From Calocera cornea HHB12733 (Eukaryota > Basidiomycota > Dacrymycetes > Dacrymycetales > Dacrymycetaceae): a stretch of 39,765 nt of DNA. Made by a program: the position numbers and the translations under genes. The stretch lies in NCBI GenBank assembly GCA_001632435.1, contig KV424132.1:1-39765 (forward strand), read 5' to 3'. A model generated the notes under the pieces. The model saw only the letters and a program-made list of their open reading frames with translations, did no database searches and had not been told where the DNA came from. Positions 37,755 through 39,765 of this stretch are shown here, in pieces (position 1 is the stretch's first letter; every line of letters begins with the position of its first letter).

Positions 37755-39765
37755 ATGCCCGATCCATCCGCTCAGCCCACACCCAAATTAACTGGGCCGG
37801 CCCCTGCCGGCCAGTCGCTCACCCCTGGCACATGCCAGCGCATCCTGCACAACAAACTTGACCGCACGGCCTTGCCCAACGTTCAGCTCATCAACTGGGA
37901 GGAGAACGTGACCGCCAGCGGTCGCGCCCGCGACCCACCCCTCTTCACGTGAGTTCGCCCGTTCCCCAGAGGATGCGCATCCTGACCAAGTGAGCAGCAT
38001 ATACATCTCCGATGGCAAGTTCTGTCTTGCTTGCGTTGCTGGACGCGACGTCGTGTGGCAGCTGGAGACGTATCGTCTCAGGGAGCGCGATGAGGTCAAG
38101 GTGGTTGGGTACAATGTGTGGACCGACCCGAGGAAGAAAGGGTGCGCATCCTCTCTTTCTCTTTCCTTCAGCCAGGATGCGCTGACCATGCCCTTTCTAG
38201 CTGTTACTCGATCCTCATCCACAACCTCTATCATGTCAAGGCGCATCCTAATCGCATCGGTCGACTCACTTACCCGCCCAACGTGGACTTCACTCGCTCC
38301 ATCGCATACGTCAGGCTGCGCAGCCTAACGCCCACATACGAATGGCTCCATGTCGATGATCAGCTCCGCCTGTTCATCGCGCCTCGCGTACTCCAAGGCG
38401 GCGAAGCAAACATCCCCGTGGCCCCTCGTGAGGTTGCGCCAGTCGGCGGGTGGACATTTGCAGTCGGTCAACGCCTCCCCGCTTATGCTGAGGACTTCGT
38501 GATCCCAGCCCACACACCCCTCGATCCAAACGGCCGCGTACAGCGAGGCCTGGAACATGTACTCTGGATGCCTGGGCACGGCTGGCGCTGGGGCGCATCC
38601 TTTGCCGAGATCCAAGCCGCACAGGGTGCGCATCCTTACAATCCGACCACCGAATTGCACTTCATCCCCAATCCGCCGGCTGTTCTGCGTCCTGCGCAGA
38701 CTCCTCCGCCTGCCCCGGTCTACCGCGGCCCTCTCGTTTACCCTCCTGACGCTGTTCGCCCTGACCACAACAACCCGGCGCATCCTGGCTTTCACGTCGT
38801 GGCCAACATCATCCTCGGTCACAACGTGGACGTCTGGGTGCGCGTGACTCGTATCGAAAGCAAGGGGTCGACCACCGACCTGGTGGTCCATGACGCGTCC
38901 GGGGCCATCGACATCGTTGTGCGTGCATCCCTCAAGCCGCACTTGACCAGGATGCGCCTCGGCCGTTGCTACCAAATCTACAATGCTGCCTGTGTTCAGA
39001 CGCGCGTCTACTGCCGCACGTTCCATCCGGTGCAACTCTCCATTAACGATACGTCTGCCGTCTTTGAGGTCGGTGGCGCATCCTCCCAGGTTGCGCCAAT
39101 GCTGACCTTCCTCCCGTTAGATTGACAACCCCACCGTGCCAGAGTGGGTGCTCAACCCATGGCGACTCAACAGCCTCATCCGCGGCGTGTCCAACAAACC
39201 TATTGGTGAGTTCGCGCCCATGAGGATGCGCATCCTGCGTGCTGATATACCAGCAGATGTTTGGTGCGTGGTCATGAACACCAGCGCTATCATCCCCGGC
39301 AAGGCCAAGGGCGATGCAACAAAGGTAGGTCTGCACGCTCCGAGGTTGCGCAACCTGTCTGACGTCACGCAGGGCTGGGACACGCCTCCCAACTTGACGC
39401 GTTGCGAGGCCTGGGTTACGGACAAGACGTTTTCTGCGGTCCGGCTCATGGCATGGGACGAGTTCCCCGAGCAACTGTACGGACGCGATGGGGAGGTGGT
39501 CCTGCTTCACAATGTGGTGATGGAAGATGGGCGCCGGGACGAAATCTGCCTGAAGACGCTCCACGGGCTTACCGAGATCTTGCGTGGCCAGGATGCGCCC
39601 TCGCTTGCTGACGACTACAACGACATGGTGGCTTGGTGAGTGCGGCGCATCCTCAGGTTGCGCCAACCTTCATGATGCGCATCCTGATCGTTTCACAGGT
39701 GGAACAACCCAATTGGTCCTGTCTGCCTGGACCCCTCGGTTGACCACTTGCAGTGCAAGTGGTCC
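37755..39765 (+). CDS. RPA1-like single-stranded DNA-binding protein (partial, runs off window)
   Basis: RPA1 is the large subunit of replication protein A, a chain of OB folds that coats single-stranded DNA. The inferred exons are 37755-37948, 37998-38141, 38201-39068, 39121-39205, 39254-39324, 39373-39635 and 39699 onward, all in phase. The first about 115 residues match the N-terminal RPA1 OB fold (NVQLINWEEN, IYISDGKFCLACVAGRDV). A proline-rich linker follows. An OB fold resembling DBD-A spans VDVWVRVTRIESKGSTTDLV to YCRTFHPVQLSINDTSAVFE. A second resembling DBD-B includes VWCVVMNTSAI, RLMAWDEFPEQLYG and VLLHNVV. The C-terminal part is missing from the window. RPA1-like genes are known cargo of Helitron transposons in plants and other lineages. 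Here every intron carries the segment's private motif, which a housekeeping RPA1 gene would not be expected to show. Confidence 0.85.
37970..37983. repeat. Palindrome AGGATGCGCATCCT, intron 1 of the RPA1-like gene
   Basis: This perfect 14-bp palindrome lies inside intron 37949-37997. The same sequence recurs at 39223-39236, and base-substituted but still palindromic versions occur at 38313 and 39343. Confidence 0.97.
38313..38326. repeat. Palindrome AGGCTGCGCAGCCT in an exon
   Basis: The variable position is C on the left arm and G on the right, so the palindrome is perfect although it differs from the AGGATGCGCATCCT form. It is the only full palindrome located in coding sequence. Confidence 0.97.
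39223..39236. repeat. Palindrome AGGATGCGCATCCT, intron 4 of the RPA1-like gene
   Basis: It lies in intron 39206-39253 and is identical over 14 bp to the copy in intron 1 (37970-37983), while the rest of the two introns shows no obvious similarity beyond splice signals and GTGAGTTCGC at the donor. Confidence 0.97.
39343..39356. repeat. Palindrome AGGTTGCGCAACCT, intron 5 of the RPA1-like gene
   Basis: It lies in intron 39325-39372. The variable position is T/A instead of A/T, a paired change that keeps perfect two-fold symmetry. Confidence 0.97.

Larger units (their letters stand above)
37585..39765. mobile_element. Putative mobile element 2 (partial), saturated with AGGNTGCGC
   Basis: By hand I count 24 half-sites AGGNTGCGC or complement between 37585 and 39685; chance predicts well under one. 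They include four perfect 14-bp palindromes. I noticed only one AGGATGCGC elsewhere in the window (about 9534). Sites occur in all six introns of the RPA1-like gene and in its exons in different frames. The left limit is not defined and the right end is outside the window. Mobility is inferred from the foreign-looking motif density and the RPA1-like cargo; no transposase is seen. Confidence 0.5.

Noticed and set aside
38325..39035. 236-codon minus-strand open frame opposite the RPA1-like gene
   Set aside because: The plus-strand frame matches RPA1 OB folds and splices in phase; the antisense frame is compositional.
37585..39685. AGGNTGCGC repeats explained as conserved peptide repeats
   Set aside because: The motif is read in different codon frames and also fills introns, so protein repetition cannot explain it.
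31943..39765. CRISPR array or minisatellite as an explanation for the repeated motifs
   Set aside because: Spacing is irregular, sites occur on both strands within genes, and flanks do not repeat; the context is also eukaryotic.

Overview
The window is nuclear DNA of a filamentous fungus, most likely a mushroom-forming basidiomycete (Agaricomycetes, perhaps a polypore). The evidence is very dense introns of about 45-60 bp with GT..CTRAY..AG signals, small intergenic gaps, and families typical of that group: TKL-like kinases with HGD/HED catalytic loops, alpha-kinases, an SKG6-like membrane protein and pepsin-type aspartic proteases. The species cannot be named from the sequence. All gene models were spliced by eye; where consecutive exon phases agree and paralogues share exon lengths they should be reliable.

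Region 1 (1-18.4 kb) is a signalling/cytoskeleton block. An ABP1/drebrin-like actin-binding protein (ADF-H domain, repeats, two SH3 domains) is followed by a tandem cluster of TKL-like kinases. A-type kinases carry HED and end in an SH3-like domain; B-type kinases carry HGD and have proline-rich flanks. The order is A1 fused in frame to a degenerate B1 (a kinase plus probable pseudokinase), a decayed copy of the ABP1 3' end, a very large B2, a chimeric pseudogene B3, then A2. Intron positions and exon lengths in the kinase core are shared (177/69/225-228 bp), so the cluster grew by DNA-level duplication. One breakpoint lies inside ABP1.

Region 2 (19.4-31.1 kb) is ordinary gene space: an SKG6-like single-pass membrane protein, a tandem pair of phenol 2-monooxygenase-type flavoproteins, an ER thioredoxin/PDI protein ending in KDEL, and a pepsin-family aspartic protease with a clear TATA box.

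Region 3 (31.9 kb to the end) is the most unusual. Two adjacent segments, which I infer to be mobile elements, are each saturated with a private short DNA motif. Segment 1 (about 31.9-37.3 kb) has roughly 55 copies of CCTGGT/ACCAGG, often as inverted pairs inside introns. It holds a 429-residue protein of unknown family and a convergent alpha-kinase gene, and has hairpins sharing GGACAG stems at both ends. Segment 2 (about 37.6 kb to the window end) has about 24 copies of AGGNTGCGC (N varies), including four perfect AGGNTGCGCANCCT palindromes whose variable bases change together on both arms, and at least one copy in every intron seen. It encodes an RPA1-like single-stranded-DNA-binding protein that runs off the window. 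The motifs fall in different reading frames and on both strands, so the signal is at the DNA (or RNA) level and not in the protein. A plausible but unproven reading is an element-specific protein-DNA recognition system, comparable in logic to the anti-silencing proteins and motif arrays of plant VANDAL transposons.
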